Shown here: positions 25,701-34,917 of the stretch, piece after piece
Layout: every line of letters starts with the position of its first letter
How positions within the stretch are numbered: the first letter of the stretch is position 1
Source: Paraspadella gotoi
Lineage: Eukaryota; Chaetognatha
Direction: 5' to 3'
DNA length: 64,000 bases
Assembly: GCA_051294375.1 (NCBI GenBank)
Contig: CM119266.1
Span: 17,850,087 to 17,914,086 of the forward strand
The notes under the pieces: generated by a model
Seen by the model: only the letters and a program-made list of their open reading frames with translations
What the model was told of the DNA's origin: nothing
Databases searched by the model: none
Position numbers and translations under genes: made by a program

Positions 25701-25911
25701 GCAGTTTCCTCTTCCGAGATTAAAGGGCGTGGGTCAATCTCACATCCTCCAACTCGCAGGCCACGCCTCCTACGCTCATCATCCTTTCAATTATCATCTC
25801 TGCTCCTCTTTTTTGCCGCCGTTCGGCTCCGGAGAGGATCCGGGCAGCCAAGCAAACTCCATGGCAGCCTATCAATCATTCGTTACCAAATCCAATCACC
25901 CGTCTTTGTAA
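13783..25911 (+). CDS. Nine-finger C2H2 zinc-finger protein
   Basis: This is a predicted nuclear DNA-binding protein of 838 aa. The exons are 13783-13918, 13996-14162 and 23698-25911. The first two are short, open and phase-compatible (303 nt), and the third joins in phase 0 at a TTCCCAG acceptor. The N-terminal 100 residues contain no recognised domain. Exon 3 starts with a Ser/Pro-rich acidic stretch and then nine C2H2 fingers, from about 24380 to 25155. Linkers such as HTGEKPF and HTGERPY are visible. Finger 4 has an extended C-x-loop before its second cysteine. After the fingers comes a short His-rich AHTD repeat (about 25257-25300). The 9.5 kb intron 2 is filled with nested mobile elements. 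No orthologue is assigned. The link of exons 1-2 to exon 3 is inferred from phase and lack of competing exons. Confidence 0.8.
14632..15458. mobile_element. TTAA-flanked MITE, copy 1
   Basis: The unit is 827 bp including TTAA at both ends, exactly the length of copy 2 at 60171-60997, and the two are nearly identical by eye over most of it. Ends are imperfect inverted repeats (GAAAAAGGGTCATT versus GAGGAAAGGTCATT). Internal arms around GTAATAGAGAGACATTTT and its complement could fold. TTAA flanks suggest piggyBac-type mobilisation, though the termini do not start with CCC. It has no coding sequence. Confidence 0.8.
15545..16195. mobile_element. Penelope-like unit with inverted hammerhead-type ends
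   Basis: The left edge reads ACAAAGTTTATTTCTTTAAA followed by CGGACATGTTTCGAC. The right edge repeats this inverted (GTCGAAACATGTCCG, then TTTAAAAAAATAAATTTGG and, at about 16177, ACAAACTTTGT). The left edge, read on the minus strand, has a full hammerhead core; the right edge is degenerate. The roughly 450 bp between are purine-rich with no credible ORF. Hammerhead motifs next to GAAACATGT and an AATAAA-like tail are known from Penelope-like retroelements. Assignment is by that resemblance only. Confidence 0.55.
15578..15618 (-). ncRNA. Hammerhead ribozyme motif, minus strand
   Basis: On the minus strand the core CTGATGA (15609-15615) is followed by a hairpin with stem GACT/AGTC, then GAAAC (15586-15590) and ATGTC. 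This is the conserved hammerhead order: CUGAUGA, stem II, GAAA, very short stem III, then UC before the cut site. Minimal stem III forms of this kind occur in Penelope-like elements and usually act as dimers. Activity is untested. Confidence 0.65.
16358..16570 (+). repeat. DIRS left inverted terminal repeat
   Basis: It starts ATATCGGTCCGCCTCGCC and ends CGAAAGCCTCAA. The inverse at 21360-21572 matches almost base for base, with a few indels in A/T runs. The recombinase open frame runs into it. Confidence 0.9.
16567..17694 (-). pseudogene. DIRS tyrosine recombinase, frameshifted
   Basis: The N-terminal half ends in SFCDFLQIEKFEDL (about 17330-17390). Next come LFKGVFERRPP and FLVALASVRRPSEIVSL near 17020-17190, the latter holding the first catalytic arginine. 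Near 16610-16730 THAMAVSEAFARAWF is followed by ETFFRFYCRDV, with the nucleophilic tyrosine at about 16618. The pieces lie in more than one frame. The second arginine of the HxxR box is missing (HAMA), so the copy looks inactive. This domain identifies the element as DIRS rather than a DNA transposon. Confidence 0.8.
18063..18257 (-). pseudogene. DIRS RNase H fragment
   Basis: The frame shows LEVTTDASSRGSG (aspartate near 18173), the first catalytic block of DIRS-type RNase H, directly downstream of the reverse transcriptase. The rest of the domain falls in other frames and is degraded. Confidence 0.6.
18390..19050 (-). pseudogene. DIRS reverse transcriptase, frameshifted
   Basis: Minus-strand motifs in order: KKDGGWRPILNLK (about 18970-19010), SVDLRDAFLLL then YQYRVLLFGLCATGP (about 18770-18880), and HVDGILIL at about 18660-18675. 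The motifs sit in different frames, so at least two frameshifts are present. The catalytic YxDD box reads HVDG, losing its second aspartate. The spacing fits the DIRS class of reverse transcriptase. It should be inactive. Confidence 0.8.
19051..20310 (-). pseudogene. Possible DIRS gag region
   Basis: A 419-codon open frame on the minus strand occupies the position expected for gag, upstream of the reverse transcriptase. The translation is Arg/Ser/Pro-rich with no recognised motif. Other frames here are also open because of the high GC content, so the reading frame is uncertain and I call it by position only. Confidence 0.35.
20510..20590. repeat. DIRS internal complementary region
   Basis: Bases 20510-20563 are the exact reverse complement of the left end (16326-16379). 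Bases 20559-20590 are the reverse complement of the right end (about 21550-21578) with one substitution and one missing base. The two halves overlap in AAATT, which marks the circle junction. It lies upstream of the coding segments relative to their minus-strand direction. Confidence 0.9.
21360..21572 (-). repeat. DIRS right inverted terminal repeat
   Basis: Read on the minus strand it repeats the left terminal repeat from ATATCGGTCCGCC to CCTCAA. The near identity of the pair suggests they were homogenised during replication or that the insertion is fairly recent. Confidence 0.9.
22166..22740 (+). mobile_element. Truncated minisatellite-bearing element
   Basis: It starts with ATCTCGTCAGACGGGC and runs through the same internal order as the element at 35027 (GAGATGTTAATTCG, GACCG, GTCGTC, ATAGCTCAAGTGTG). 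It reaches a short CATCGCATCAAT array at about 22600-22700. The right inverted end is missing. The DNA that follows (about 22900-23560) matches 35253-35990. Confidence 0.6.
22741..23697. repeat. Repeat block shared with 35253-35990
   Basis: From about 22906 the sequence is nearly the same as 35253 onward. It includes a hairpin around GAAGCTG...CAGCTTC, a CT-rich stretch, a duplicated TCTGCAGC...GGCTT unit and TTATGCGATTGCGACGATCC. The first 60 bases share the GCTGAATTTGTTCAGC hairpin with 56555-56575. It holds no gene up to the exon 3 acceptor at 23697. Confidence 0.6.
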
Positions 25912-26012
25912 TTTATTTAGTGTTTGTTTTGAGAACCACTGTTTGCCATAGTTTTTATTATTTATATATATTTTAAACATTTTTATTGTTTATTTAAAAC
26001 AAAGAGCGCTCG

Positions 26013-28824
26013 ATGGAGCGCGCCGTCGGATTCCATTTGCCGGAAGACGACGCCGTCGCCATGGAGGAAATCCTGGCGGCGCTCCCGTCCCAAGATCTCA
26101 TGATGGAAGAGACTAAAAAATTCGTGGCCTTTGGCGAAATTTCGAACTGGAAGGAGAAGAGGGTTGAATCGAACTTTGCTCACGACTCTGATCATCTCAA
26201 GATGATCGCAAGATTTACGTCGTGCAGGTGAGACCGTTAAACCACGCTACATCCCAGAATCTATTTAGAAAACATGAGTTGATGTAAGCCTAGAAATTAT
26301 TATACAATATTACAATATGCAAATGAGCTTACTCTTTTTTTGGCAGAGCCGATAAAGTGGCCCATTTTCAATTGGAACATCTCTTGATCCTGATGGACGA
26401 ATTGGAAGAGAGGTTTCAAGAATGCCTTAAAATAGCAAGAATTTCTTTGAAGGAAAATTCTGTGGAAGTGAAGATAGAGGCCGAAGTGACGGAGGAAGCA
26501 GGTGATTGAGTCACTCTGGTGAAAAATGTGTGACCTTAATGACAAATGTGTGATTGTGATAAAAAAAAGTGTAATTGTGATGACACCTGCATGACTCGGA
26601 TGACTATTAATTGTGGTGGCAGGTCTGCGATTTAGATGTAAATGATGTCATCCAGGAACTGACATGACATGACCCTTCTGTAAATGATAATAACTATTTA
26701 GTATGTACTGAGATTACAAATTCTAGATTGAAATTTTTGATCTATTCACCAATCCTCGTCTCCTGCGACAGTCTCCTTCGACGTCCAACCCAACGATTTC
26801 TCTCCGGTCTCAAACAGCCACCACGAATCTGACCACCGCCTCCTCTCTCCTGTCGACGATCAACTCGAGCCTTCCGCCCTCGAGGCTCCGACCCAGAGTC
26901 CCGTCCGCTCGAACGAGAAGCTTTTTCTTCAAACGAAGAAGCGACGCGGAAGACGGAGAAAGCTGGAGCTACAGCTGCAGCAGCGGCAGATCGTCGCCGC
27001 GGCGTCACGGCCCCGGAGACGAAGAAAAGTGACGCCGAAGATCGAGGCTTCGGCGGACGAGGCGTTGGACGACCTCGTCTGTCGAATCTGTGGAGAGGCC
27101 TTCGCCGATAAGACCAAGCTCCACAAGCACGTTTGGAAGCACAACAGACAGAAGAGTCACATATGGTGATTCCTTTTTTGGTTTTAGTTTTTTGAAGAAA
27201 AAAAATTACTCTTGCGTTTTATCTTGTTTAGCGATATTTGTGGCAAAGGATTCTGGATGAAGTATCTCTTAACGGAACACAGATACACTCACACGGGTTA
27301 GTTAATGTCGCAGAAAAATTTCTGCAAGGTTATAAAAGGTTATTTTGTTTTTTGTTTTTTTCGGTAATTATAGTAATTTGCGACTTTCAGGAGAGAAACC
27401 TTACATCTGTTCAATATGCGGGGCGGCATTTGGACAAATGCAAAGCTTTAACGCCCACAAACGCGCCCATCGTTTCGAGACCAACTTAAAGACCAAAGAG
27501 CCTTCAGCCGATCCATCCTCGGACGGTTTAATCGGCGGGAATTCATCCATCTCCGAGCCCTCCGCTGCCGTAGAGCCTAGCAGCAATAGCGCCAGCGGCG
27601 GCCCCTCGCTGACTTGCCGATTCTGCGACAGAAAGTGCAAGACGCTGAGGACATTGGCCAATCACGAAAATATTCACACGGGCGGAATTTCGAAAAACTC
27701 CTACAAATATTTTATGGAGGTGAAGGAGAAAGAATTTCACGGCGTCAAAAAACACAGTTGCGAAATTTGCAACGAATCCTTCGCTTATCGAAACAGTCTC
27801 ACTTACCACAAGCGGAAGAGTCATCGTTTGTTCGTTTGGTGAGATGTTTACTTGAAATACTTTTGCGTTTATTGAATTAAAAATCCTAACAATCTTATAT
27901 AAATCTTCGCAATCTTCCAGCGTCAAGTGTGGAAAAGCTTACAACTGCAGCCAAGCTCTTAACAATCACCTTCGCGCCCACGTCGGCGAAAAGAACTTTG
28001 AATGTGTCGAGTGTCACAAAAAGTATTTGCATCAAACCGGCCTCCTTAAACACATGGAGATTCATGAAGGTAAAACGTTTGTCTGCGACGTTTGCAACAA
28101 AACCTTCACTCGAATCGCTTACCTTCGCAAGCATCAAGTCATGCACGGAGATCAGGACAAATACGCGGAAGTGAAGATGAAACGCGCCGCCAATTGTCGT
28201 AAGCAAAGGTCCGGAATGACGGACGAAGAGAAAGAGACTTACAAGCGAACGAGGCGCGAATACATGAGAGACTGGTTGGCAAAGAAGCGGAAGACTACGG
28301 CACCGCGCGCACCCGCATTGACGATGCCGCCGACGACGACGACGACCACATTGAGCCTGACTGCCGATTTCAAAGCGATTGACTCGGGTCAGCCAGCCTC
28401 CGTCGTGTCCGTCAAACGTTTAACGGTGGAACCAACGACGCAAACAGTAGCGCCGTCGCCGGTTTCCATGACGTCCAACACAGTGTTGCCGATTCATTCG
28501 TTGATGAAGGCGCCGCTTATTTCCGGCCCTCTGCCGGAGGCTGCCGTCATGATGAACACTTCCCTGGCGACGATCGTCGAGGCCGGCGGCGGCGTCGATG
28601 ATTTGAAGCCGCTCACTCTGACGATCCCTTCCAACATCTCCGTCTCCCTCGCCGTCCCCGACAATCTCCAGACAACGATGAACAATCTTGGCAACCCGGT
28701 GCAAATCCCAGCCAACGTTCTTCCCATCGCTTTGTCCAACGGGACAATAACCAACGTCCCCATCTCGATAACCAATGCCTTATTTTCAAACTCTTTGGCC
28801 ACATCCATTGCTTCTTCGCTTTGA
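26013..28824 (+). CDS. Eight-finger C2H2 zinc-finger protein
   Basis: This is a predicted nuclear DNA-binding protein of 726 aa. The exons are 26013-26227, 26347-26501, 26772-27165, 27232-27296, 27391-27838 and 27921-28824, all GT-AG with agreeing phases. Residues 1-120 are acidic and helical-looking with no known domain. A basic KKRRGRRRK stretch (about 26931-26960) resembles an AT-hook or nuclear localisation signal. Eight C2H2 fingers follow; two have a cysteine codon split by an intron (27165/27232 and 27838/27921). Downstream are a Lys/Arg-rich helix (KRTRREYMRDWLAKKRK) and a Thr/Pro/Val-rich tail. The start is 102 bp after the stop of the previous zinc-finger gene on the same strand. 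No orthologue is assigned. Confidence 0.85.
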
Positions 28825-28939
28825 AAAAAACTGCCTCTCGTAGCTTTTTAGCAAGTTTTAAATTCGTATTTAAAACTGATCATGTAATATCCTCAAGAAT
28901 ATTTCGACTCTTTTTAAACATATTTTTTTACAATTTTCA

Positions 28940-28956
28940 TTTTTTTTATCAATTAG
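28940..28956 (+). promoter_or_regulatory. Candidate 3' splice site just upstream of ANKRD13 start
   Basis: A T-rich tract ends in ATCAATTAG at 28956, only 17 nt before the ANKRD13 ATG and 132 nt after the stop of the previous gene. It looks like an acceptor for a spliced leader or a very short 5'UTR exon. No upstream donor is obvious in the 150-bp gap. Confidence 0.5.
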
Positions 28957-28973
28957 GTAATAAAAATAGAAAT

Positions 28974-31358
28974 ATGGGGGACTTTGTGCAACGAGTGAGC
29001 GATCGATATCCTCTCCACTGGTTGGTCTGGGAGGATCGACCCGAACTCTTGGACAAAGAACTCGAGGCCAACGCCAACGTGATAGACAAAGAATTGTTGG
29101 ATCCTCGAGGAAGAACTCCTCTCCACCTCGCCGTCACTCTTCACCGTTTCAAGTGTTGCAAGGTTTTGCTCAAACATGGCGCCAATTCCAACGCAGAAAA
29201 TAGAGGTTTGCTTCTTTTCCCTCGTTAACCATTCTTGAGATAACTTCAATTGAAACTTGATATAAAAATTAAACCACATTTATTGTTTGGGAAGCCAGTT
29301 AATAAACTGGACTGAAAGTCTTGATTGAAAGCTTACCTGGGTTCTTTTGTGTTGTTGTCTTGTAAGAGGGAGGCCTTAACTCATCTTAGCCTAGATCTCC
29401 CGCGTATTACTGTTGACCGAAGCTTGTTCTATGCATCTTCTACTCAGAAACCGTAAGAATTACAAAGTCAGGAAACAAAGTTAATAGTTTTTACTAATTG
29501 TAGTCATAATAATTTTTACTAATTGTACTAATTATAAAACTAGCAATAAAACTATGATGTATGCTAATAAATCAACTTCTCCCCCCAAACTCCCTTCGAA
29601 AGGAAACTGGACAGTTCTTCAAGAAGCAGTCGCAACGGGCGACCCCGAGCTGGTGGCTCTCGTTCTGCAACATCGAGACCATCAGCGCAGCGGGGCACGC
29701 CTCTCGGGCATCCCGCAGTTGCTGCAGAAACTCCGCGAGGCGCCCGACTTTTACATCGAGATGAAGTGGGAATTCACGTCTTGGGTTCCGTTGGTGTCGC
29801 GCGTCTCTCCTTCCGATACGTACAGAGTCTACAAAAGTGGAGCAAACGTGAGAATCGACACGACTTTGGTCGGGTTCGATTCCATGAGTTGGCAACGGGG
29901 ATCAAGGAGCATGATCTTTCAAGGTTTGGGAGAAGTTTTGCTGCTTGGACCAACGATGTCATTTTTCTTTGGGTTCCGTTTCTATTAGTGATGTTCCTCA
30001 GTATTATATTACCCGAATTTCCGCTCCTCCCCATTATCTTCAAATCACTTCTCGTAAAAGGTTTCTCACTAACCACTTCTCACTTTCGGCTTCTCATCAA
30101 CCTCTTCCATCCAGGCCAATCCGACTCGGCCACTTTCCTCGAAATCAACCACGACGCCCACACGGTTGCCCGGGAGACGGTGGCCATTTTGCCCGAGCTG
30201 TCGGACGAAGAGATGGAGGCGTTGTCTCCGTCGGAGGAGGTGGTGGAGGCGCGACTCACCACTCCCGTCGTCACCACCTTCGTCGACACGGAGAAGATCG
30301 CCTTCGAGAGAAACAAATCTGGATTCATTCCCGGTTGGCGAAGCGACAAATCCGAAAATGTCTCCGGTTACAACTGCAAAGTTTTCACCGGTAGGGTCGC
30401 TTGAGCTTTAGTTTTTCTGTCGTGGGTAAACGCGTAAATGAGATACTCTGAATGTTTTAAAATAAAATGAATTGACGAAGACAGAAGTCTTCGAAATATT
30501 GTGATTTTCTCAATAAATAGTTCTGTCCTTTTTTTTTTTCGATATTCCAAGCATATCACTTTTATTTTTTTTTATTTTTTCGGATCCGTGGCACATCTTT
30601 TATATTAATATCGACTAATTCGTCTTCCCCCAAGCTCACAACGTCGAGGTCGTGACAAAAACTCGAACGGAGCATTTGAACGAAAAGGATCGAAAAGAGG
30701 CTCAGGGAGGAATGAACATCTTGCAGTCTTTCTTGGGGGTGGGGGACAAGGAAGAAGAGGAGGAGGAGGAAGAGGACTTTAGATCTCCGAAGACGCTTAG
30801 CATAAACGAGGCTGAAGAAGACGGATCTGCTCATTCTGGTAAATATTAAAAGTAGATAAATATTTATGAACAATAATTAATATAAATATTAATTTTTATA
30901 TTTCAAAAGTGACTTCTCCCAACGGCGTCCTTCCTCGCCTTGACCCCGACTTGCCCATGGACGAACCCGGGGAGATGGACTCTTTCCTGCATCAGCCGGG
31001 ATTTTCCTCGGTCGATCCCGACCCGCCCGTCAGGTCCTTCTCGCTGCCCAAACGCGATGCAGCCGACGCTGCAGCCGCTTTCGAGGTTTCTCCTTCTCAA
31101 AATCAACTCTCGCCCGCGTCGGTGGAGACGAACAGCGAAGACCCCGCCTCGCCCTCTGCCGGTGAGAATCTTTCAAAAATTTACAAGTGAGTTAAAGGTT
31201 TTATGAATACTTTCCTTATCCACCAGGCGCTGGAGCTGTCGCCGTCTACGCCGCCGCCTCCGCCGCCGCCTCCGGAAATAATAAACGACACGACCCGAAT
31301 CCTCTCGGTTTGACAGCAGAAGAATATTTCGAAGAGGATGCCGCCGACATAGCTAGTA

Positions 31359-31406
<48 letters not shown>

Positions 31407-33335
31407 TTAGCAAATGATTAGCAAATGTCCATCCAGACGATCGGGACGTGGGTCGAACGATCGAAGAGCAAATCAAAACGCAAAAGTTCAAAGCGACGCT
31501 TTGGTTGAGCGAGGATTATCCTTTGCAGCTCCAGGACCAAGTCCTCCCTATCATTGATCTCATGGCACTCAACAATGCTTGGTTCAAGAAATTGCGCGAC
31601 TTCATCACATTACAGGTGAGGCTTGTGACATGCTTTCTTCTGATTATATAGTTTAGTTTCTTGTGTAACCTTCAATGATAGCTAATTGAAACCATATTAC
31701 AATTTGATCAATCGGTTACCACCCAATTCTTGACCGGCTCACTCTTCCTCTCCCCTTCTCAGTTGCCCTCGGGTTTTCCCGTCAAAATCGAGATTCCGCT
31801 CTTTCACGTGATGAACGCTCGCGTCACCTTCTCCAACATATTCGCGATGGATAACCCCGTCGAAGGTGTCCACATGTTAGAGGATGTTCAAGGTTATTGT
31901 CCACGAGAGAGTTTATTTTGGAAAGTTTAAAAGTCCAACTTGTTCATAACGGTGAGTGTCGTTTGACTAGGTACTGTCAATTGCTGCGTGGACGACGTCT
32001 GCTTCGAAGTCCCTCCCGGATACCGACTATCGACCGGCTACGACCCCATGGGCAACGTCTACGGCGGCCCGAGGGGGCTTCAGGGTAGACTGTATGACGA
32101 GGAGGACGCCATGTTGCAGTACGCCATTCAACAGTCGCTGCTGGAGTCCGGCAATGGGTGAGTGGCCTAAGAGCCTAAATCAGTGTGTTGGAGGGAGAAT
32201 CTTGCGAATTCATTTCAATCTCAGTCAATTTAAGTCTAACTTGATAGAACATTGTTAAACTTTGTTTAACTGATGATTATGATTATTATAAGAGGGTATG
32301 TTCGCCAAAGATAAGATGAGCATATAACTAGGTACCAAGAGGTTCAGTGCAAACAGTAGAACATTTCATTAATATCTCACTTGAATTAACTTGATTAGAC
32401 TTATGGCAATCGACAGGGAAGAGCAAATATCTGTCTGGGAGGCCATCAACGGCGGCGTTGGCAACCACGGCAAACCGGACGGAATGCCTCAGCCTCTTCA
32501 GCCCGTCAACAGGGCTCCTTCCAATATCAGGGATGAGGATCGGTTATTGCAGGTGAAATCTTTGTCCGCACTCAGCCTTATTTCTATGGCTGATCGGGCT
32601 AAATCACCTCGTCTTAACCGTGCATTCTGGGTTCAATCCCAGGGTATCCCCGTTCTGGCTAAAATATATGACGGGACTGGTGTAAACCTGCCAGTGACAG
32701 GAGGGTGTTAATTAGGGTCCGCAGTTCTACGCCAGTTAGTGAGATACCCCCACCCCGGGTATCACAGTGAAATCACATTGAAATGTCTGATATTATTATT
32801 ATTTGTAAAACAAAACGATCGTTAAACTTTACTCAGAATATTTATAAAATTAGAAAAGTAAAATTCTAGGAAGACCGATTTAAAAGATATAAGAAATAAT
32901 TTAAATTGCTACAATATGCAAATGAGATTGAGAAACTATCTCTTTTGAAATGAAACTTAAATTACTCTGCTCCAACTACACTCAGGCTGCCATAGAAGAA
33001 AGCATGAGAATGCATCAACGACAAAAGGCGGTGGAGGAAGGCAACCTGGAAGCTTTGGACGAGCCCGACCCTACCGCTATGGTCAGCGCTTGAGAAGATA
33101 TCTGTGTAATGTTTAGTAATTTTCGAAATATTTATGTATTTATACGAGTCCCAAATATTTTAAGATTCCCATCACGGTCCCCGAGGTGTCGGCCTCCCTG
33201 CCGCGTGAAGAGGAGGAGCAGCTTCGCCTGGCGCTGCAGCTCTCGCAGCAGTTCGAGGACGAAGAGAAACAGCGCCGCCAGCGGGAGGAGGAGGAACTGG
33301 AAAAGATTCTCGCTTTGAGTCTTACCGAGAAATAG
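28974..33335 (+). CDS. ANKRD13: Ankyrin repeat domain protein 13 (A/B/D type)
   Basis: ANKRD13 proteins bind K63-linked ubiquitin on endocytosed receptors through C-terminal ubiquitin-interacting motifs. The twelve exons are 28974-29205, 29603-29923, 30115-30390, 30635-30838, 30910-31161, 31227-31358, 31437-31615, 31763-31892, 31971-32157, 32399-32552, 32986-33081 and 33165-33335, giving 777 aa. Ankyrin repeats occupy the first 100 residues ([12 protein letters not shown]). The family core follows with [22 protein letters not shown]-like TTPVVTTF and [10 protein letters not shown]. Later come [15 protein letters not shown] and [19 protein letters not shown]. Four UIM-like motifs end the protein, including [10 protein letters not shown] and [11 protein letters not shown]. 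The protein is longer than human forms, mainly through an acidic, Ala/Pro-rich insert from exons 4-6. Exon 10 has a SINE abutting its donor. Confidence 0.95.
31363..31402 (+). repeat. (GA)n microsatellite in ANKRD13 intron 6
   Basis: A run of about 19 GA units starts a few bases after the splice donor of exon 6 (31358). It makes that intron very short and purine-rich. Confidence 0.9.
32561..32766 (+). mobile_element. tRNA-derived SINE at the ANKRD13 exon 10 donor
   Basis: An 8-bp duplication, GTGAAATC, flanks the element (32553-32560 and 32767-32774). Within it are an A-box-like TGGCTGATCGGG and a B box GGTTCAATCCC, the promoter pair of a tRNA-derived SINE. The 3' part (GTGACAGGAGGGTG to GGGTATCACA) matches the left arm of the foldback element at 63038. 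The left copy of the duplication is the splice donor of exon 10 itself. Confidence 0.85.
32912..32953 (+). repeat. Octamer hairpin repeat, ANKRD13 intron 10
   Basis: The sequence ACAATATGCAAATGAGATTG is followed by the decayed inverse arm ATCTCTTTTG. It belongs to the same family as 9637-9692 and 42208-42250. A related short remnant, ACAATATGCAAATGAGC, is at about 26310. Confidence 0.7.
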
Positions 33336-34770
33336 TGGGCGTGGCCCGCGGAGAATGGTGGGCGTGTCTAGTCATTCAGTTACGGTTGGCATTCCAGCTT
33401 ATTTCTTTTTTGTGTAATGAAACGCAGCATTTTCGAAGTATCTCTGACTCTTGATTGGTTGAATAGTTCATTTTTTCGCGCGCGTATTTAGCTTTTGTGT
33501 GGATTTTGAACGTTTATACAGTTACTACTTCGTAATTAATAGAAATCGTAGCAAAACTTAAAAAAGCGAACGCTTCAGAGATTTCTTCTTTTATTTTTTT
33601 TTATTCACGGCTTAATTACAAGATTTATTTTTATTTCGCCCAATTTTTTTCGCTCCCGAACCGAAGCGCTGATTTATATGCATAATATGCCTGTAAATTT
33701 TTCTAGGTTTTGTTTTTTTACTCAACCCATGGTCGTATGTTAAAGCACGGCGTTCCCTTTTTTTGAATTTAATGAGAAAATCTTGATATATACATCATAC
33801 AATATACATCTAAAATATTCTTTTCGAATTTAAATAATATTTTGTGGGTTTTTGTTTAAATATTAATGATTTACATTTTGCCGGGTCTTTTTTCATTCAA
33901 ATCGAAAAAGGTAATGTTGTGAGTAATGATGCTCGTTATTTGTTTATTTTGGTTTTTGTGGCAAATCGATTATCAGAAACGACGACAAAGCTCATCTCCT
34001 TCAGCAATGAAGTCTTTATCTCACTCCTTTTCTTTCTCTCTCTCTTCAATGTCTTTAGACTTTCTTGAAGAATTAATTGCTTAGTTGAATTTTGTCCGAA
34101 TCACTTGCCACAGTTTTTTCAACTGTTTTTGTTATTGCATTGATTTTTTTTGTTAAATTTCACATAATTGTATTTATTAATTAAAGTTCTTGCCAATGGA
34201 AAATTGTTTTTACTTTAATCAACGAAAAAAATTAATCTTAATTTATAATTTGTTCCTAATCTTTTACGATTATGTAATTTTTGATTAAGTAATAGGTTTT
34301 ATAAAATAGTTTCTTGATTAATTTTTTCGAAGAGTTTCGAGAGGTTGACAAGGATGAGCGACCGACATTCAAAGTCAAGAAAAACAAAAAAGATTAGAGG
34401 ATAGAAAATCTCTACAAGTACAACGGAACTTCATCGTCCACATTTGACGATTTCTGTATGACAATATTTCGGTGAATTTTATTGTTTTTTCTTGTACCAG
34501 TTAGTCAAGCGGGAGTCATCGGAAGCTAAAGGCCGTTAAGCTAGTTTCAAATGAAACTACATTTCACCAATGCGATTGTTAAATTGATTCTTATTTGAAT
34601 TTCTACATAAAAATATAAATAATTATTATAACTATTTTAACGATTTAAATGACTTGTTCATCAATGCCACAGCATATCCAGAAATAAATCCAAACGTGAG
34701 GTGCAAAAAAAGAAAACTATCGATTAACTCGATAAAATCAAAACTGAAACTCTTAAAAACTTTAACGCTG
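33336..34770. other. Spacer downstream of ANKRD13
   Basis: This 1.4 kb is AT-rich with the ANKRD13 3'UTR at its start. I see no terminal repeats or RNA gene. It ends where C-ending codon structure begins at about 34775, just before the V-ATPase G gene. Confidence 0.5.
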
Positions 34771-34810
34771 TCCGCCATCGGATCCTCCACCCTCCAAATC
34801 ACCAACCACT

Positions 34811-34915
34811 ATCCAGTCCACCCGCTACGTCTTCCTCCGTCACCCCAACCGCGTCGTCGACCTCACCCTCTGCCCCAAAGACTCCCGTCAACTCATCCAA
34901 ATCTTGCCGTCGTAA
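34811..34915 (+). other. Coding-like orphan exon or upstream ORF
   Basis: After a possible acceptor (ACTATCCAG, ending at 34825) an open frame of about 30 codons runs to TAA at 34913-34915, two bases before the V-ATPase G start codon. Nearly every codon ends in C, as in true exons here. It translates to a basic, hydrophobic segment (RHPNRVVDLTLCPKDS in part). I do not recognise it. It may be the last exon of an unseen gene, a translated upstream ORF or a remnant. Confidence 0.4.
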
Positions 34916-34917
34916 AG

